Source of the DNA: Planctomycetaceae bacterium
GTDB taxonomy: Bacteria; Planctomycetota; Planctomycetia; Pirellulales; Pirellulaceae
Assembly (NCBI GenBank): GCA_003455945.1
Contig: DMPQ01000451.1
Coordinates: 7,121-16,394, forward strand
Direction of reading: 5' to 3'
DNA: 9,274 nt
Under the pieces are notes generated by a model, which saw only the letters and a program-made list of their open reading frames with translations, searched no databases and was not told where the DNA came from. Both the position numbers and the translations under genes were made by a program. Positions 6,895 to 9,274 of this stretch are shown here, piece after piece. Every line of letters begins with the position of its first letter. Position 1 is the stretch's first letter.

Positions 6895-9274
6895 TCACCG
6901 GATCGGAATGCCGTCGGCCCCCCAACTTAGTTCCTGAACCGACTCTCCGAGTTCGGCTCGATCCAGGAACTCGACGAAGACCCGGTCGGCGCGAACGTCG
7001 GCCGGCCGGAGGGTGAAGAGGACGATCGCCGAGTTCCGTTCGGGACGATAGATCCGCTCGACCGAGATCGCCGCCGGACAGGTGACGATCGATCGGAGAC
7101 CGAACTCCCGATAATCGATCCCCTCGATCTCGACCTGCAGACGCGGATCGTTTTCGAGCGGCAAGCGGACCGTCACCCGCTCGCTCCCCGCCTCGACCTT
7201 CAGCGGATCGTCCGCCCCGGGCGAGGCAAAACGGATCGGCCCCAGACGCTCGGTGGTCGGAGGAGAGCCCCAGGCGACCCAGAGTCGCCCCGTGGCCTGT
7301 TTCGCGTCATGCCAATCGCCGAAGACCGGCATGCCGATCCGCGGGAACGGTGACTGACGGAGGTCGTTCTCGATCAGCGGCAGACGGAGTTCGCCGTCGA
7401 TCCTCGTCTCGGCCATCAGCCACGCCGGCGAGTCGGTCCGCACGGCGCGATCGGGGCGTTCGAATCCGAACTCGATCCCCTGTCGGATCGAATCGACCTT
7501 GCGGCGCCAGACATTCGGCGTCCCTTCGGCCACCGCCAGCTTCTCGTGCGAGTCGCCGAAGCCGATCCCCGGATCGCCGAACTTCGCGAACGCCAACCCT
7601 GACTCGGTCGAATCGATCACGACGATTTCGGGGCCGACCAGATCGACGCTCTTGTCGAGTCGATCGATCCTTCCCGCCAGTCGGACTTCGACTCGATAAC
7701 GCCCCGGACGAAAGTCGCCGGCAAGCGGAACCGGCGGCAGATCCAGACGCGTCTCGCCGAGCACCTCGCGCCCCGCTTCGTCGACGACTCGAAACGAACT
7801 GCGGGTGATCTCGAGCAGCTCGTCGGTCAGCGAATCGACTCCGACCGAACGGACCTGATCCTCGGCGAGCTGCAGATCGTCTCGGATCCGAGTCGTTGCG
7901 CTTCGGTTGCCGCCCCCATCCTCGCTGCCGGTCAGAAAGAGAACGTCCAATCGGACATCGGTCCGACGTCCGAGCGCTTCGCGCGCCGCATCGGCTCCGC
8001 CGGTCGGCAGGAAGTCGACCTTCCCCGCCGCGATCGCTTCGGGATCTTCGGGATAGACCTGATTGATCCCGTCGGTGATCACGACGACGCGACGGATCGT
8101 CCGCGGGTTCGCCTGATCGAACATGCCGACCGCCTGCTCGATCGACGAATACAGCGGCGTAATGCCCCAACCACCGAGACCTGCGATCCCTTCTTCGGCA
8201 TCGGCCAGCAACAATCCGTCGAGCGGCGCGAGAACCCCCGGCTGATCGGGAACGACCTGAACGATGTCCCGATTGATGCGTCGGAACAGCGTCGCGAGAG
8301 GGCCCGTCTCGGCCGCTGCCGGATCTCCACCGCGCTCGTCGACGAAGTAGGTCCGATCCGCCGCGCCGGCTCCCGGCCGATTGCCCAATCGATGGCGACT
8401 GCCGTACGCGATCACCGCGATGCGGACTCCCTCCAGTTCACCGAGCGCCCGCAGCAGACGCCCGACCCCGTCTTTCGCAGGCTCCATCAGCCCCGCTTGC
8501 GTCATGCTGCCGGAACAGTCGATCACGATCACCAGATCGACTCCCAGCTTGGTGCCGCCGCGAACCTGAACGAGCGGCGGCGACGGCAGGACCGGGCGTT
8601 CGGCCGCCACCGTCCACTCGATCGGTGCCTCGGGCGGCGCCGGAACGACCAGCTGGTGGAACGAGCTCCAGCGGTGGCCTCGGACCAGCAGATCGATGCG
8701 ATCGCGCCGCACCCCCGGCTGCTTCGGCACGTCGCTCGCGAACTCCCAACGGAGTTCGTCCGAGGGCGAAGGGAGCGACGGATCGAGCGGCATCGGCGTC
8801 CAGCGATCGACGTCGTCGATCGTGGCGGAGCGATACGCCGCCGCCGCTCCGCCGAGCAGTTCCGACAGCGCGTCGGAGCCGCTCCAACGCGCGGCGACCC
8901 GAACCTGCTCGGCCCCCGGCGCCAGACGAATGATCGGCTCGCCGATCGAGTCGCCGTCGGCAGCGCCGGCCCGCAACATCGCCCCCTGAAGCGTCTCGAC
9001 CAGTCGTTTCGCCTGGTCGGCGATCCGCCCTGCCTCCTCGGGACGAAGCTGCTCGACCGCGCCGAGCGCCCAGACGCGAGCCGCCTTGGCGAGGTACGGG
9101 TCGGCATCGTCGACGACCGAACGGCTCGGATCTCCCCAAGCATCGGCCAGGGCGCGAGCACTCCCCCACACCCCCTTGGCCGCCGCGGCCGACTGTTCGA
9201 GTCGGGCCAGACGGCGATCCTCATCCGGCAGCGCGAACCAGCAGAGCGCCGCCGCACGATCCGGGCCGGTCAGA
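6895..9274 (-). CDS. VWA (von Willebrand factor A) domain protein, 5' end beyond window
   Basis: The frame is open to the right edge and ends at a TGA at 6895-6897. A GTG at 9171 opens a 758-residue frame, but the 34 codons upstream of it also read as plausible protein (for example W-F-A-L-P-D-E-D-R-R) with no Shine-Dalgarno sequence, so the true start is probably outside the window. Residues below are numbered from that GTG. The VWA domain spans about 210-455 and has a complete metal-ion-dependent adhesion site: D-x-S-x-S (D218, S220, S222), T338 in G-I-T-P-L-Y, and D367 in V-V-V-I-T-D-G. An insertion of roughly 80 residues (about 258-336) separates the second strand from the T338 loop. Before the VWA lies a helical, Ala-rich segment and then beta-type sequence. 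After it, P-G-R-Y-R-V-E-V-R (489-497) marks an Ig-like or macroglobulin-like beta sandwich, and the rest is of unknown fold. Family members bind protein partners through the metal site; the partner here is unknown. Any signal peptide would be in the missing part. Confidence 0.88.
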   Translation of the reverse strand, partial: LTGPDRAAALCWFALPDEDRRLARLEQSAAAAKGVWGSARALADAWGDPSRSVVDDADPYLAKAARVWALGAVEQLRPEEAGRIADQAKRLVETLQGAMLRAGAADGDSIGEPIIRLAPGAEQVRVAARWSGSDALSELLGGAAAAYRSATIDDVDRWTPMPLDPSLPSPSDELRWEFASDVPKQPGVRRDRIDLLVRGHRWSSFHQLVVPAPPEAPIEWTVAAERPVLPSPPLVQVRGGTKLGVDLVIVIDCSGSMTQAGLMEPAKDGVGRLLRALGELEGVRIAVIAYGSRHRLGNRPGAGAADRTYFVDERGGDPAAAETGPLATLFRRINRDIVQVVPDQPGVLAPLDGLLLADAEEGIAGLGGWGITPLYSSIEQAVGMFDQANPRTIRRVVVITDGINQVYPEDPEAIAAGKVDFLPTGGADAAREALGRRTDVRLDVLFLTGSEDGGGNRSATTRIRDDLQLAEDQVRSVGVDSLTDELLEITRSSFRVVDEAGREVLGETRLDLPPVPLAGDFRPGRYRVEVRLAGRIDRLDKSVDLVGPEIVVIDSTESGLAFAKFGDPGIGFGDSHEKLAVAEGTPNVWRRKVDSIRQGIEFGFERPDRAVRTDSPAWLMAETRIDGELRLPLIENDLRQSPFPRIGMPVFGDWHDAKQATGRLWVAWGSPPTTERLGPIRFASPGADDPLKVEAGSERVTVRLPLENDPRLQVEIEGIDYREFGLRSIVTCPAAISVERIYRPERNSAIVLFTLRPADVRADRVFVEFLDRAELGESVQELSWGADGIPIR

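Noticed and set aside
9172..9274. GTG at 9171 as the true start of the VWA protein
   Set aside because: The same frame stays open to the window edge and reads as plausible helical protein upstream, with no Shine-Dalgarno sequence before the GTG. The gene is better treated as cut by the window.

Overview
The window is GC-rich bacterial chromosome (lines counted by hand run from about 55 to 70% GC). It carries three protein genes, all read on the minus strand. The best guess for the source is a planctomycete. The evidence is one very large protein combining a serine/threonine kinase, a single membrane helix, a long alanine-rich coiled coil and a WD40-like propeller region, with a DWG motif replacing DFG, a layout typical of that phylum. 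No rRNA or other marker is present, so the taxon is an inference.

In transcription order (right to left): (1) positions 9274-6895 hold the C-terminal part of a von Willebrand factor A (VWA) domain protein whose start lies beyond the right edge; (2) 6894-6570 is a 325-bp gap with no convincing gene; (3) 6569-753 encodes a 1938-residue membrane-spanning Ser/Thr protein kinase with an N-terminal zinc ribbon and a linker carrying five copies of a [GD]-T-A-P-[LF] motif; (4) 752-525 is a 228-bp gap with a 12-bp perfect palindrome and, at its end, a strong Shine-Dalgarno sequence; (5) 524-45 encodes a 159-residue, cysteine-rich Hcp-family protein (type VI secretion tube protein family). Positions 44-1 are too short to assign. 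No tRNA, rRNA, CRISPR array, insertion sequence or clear intrinsic terminator was seen.

How the genes relate: the two gaps (325 and 228 bp) argue against a tightly packed operon, but all three genes share one strand. A kinase, a VWA protein and an Hcp side by side recall the type VI secretion threonine-phosphorylation pathway, where PpkA-type kinases signal through an FHA protein and some carry a VWA domain. No other secretion component is visible, so this is only a hypothesis. A separate whole-window signal is the excess of the palindrome CGATCG (about 60 copies by eye, in coding and non-coding DNA), resembling the HIP1-type repeats of cyanobacteria.
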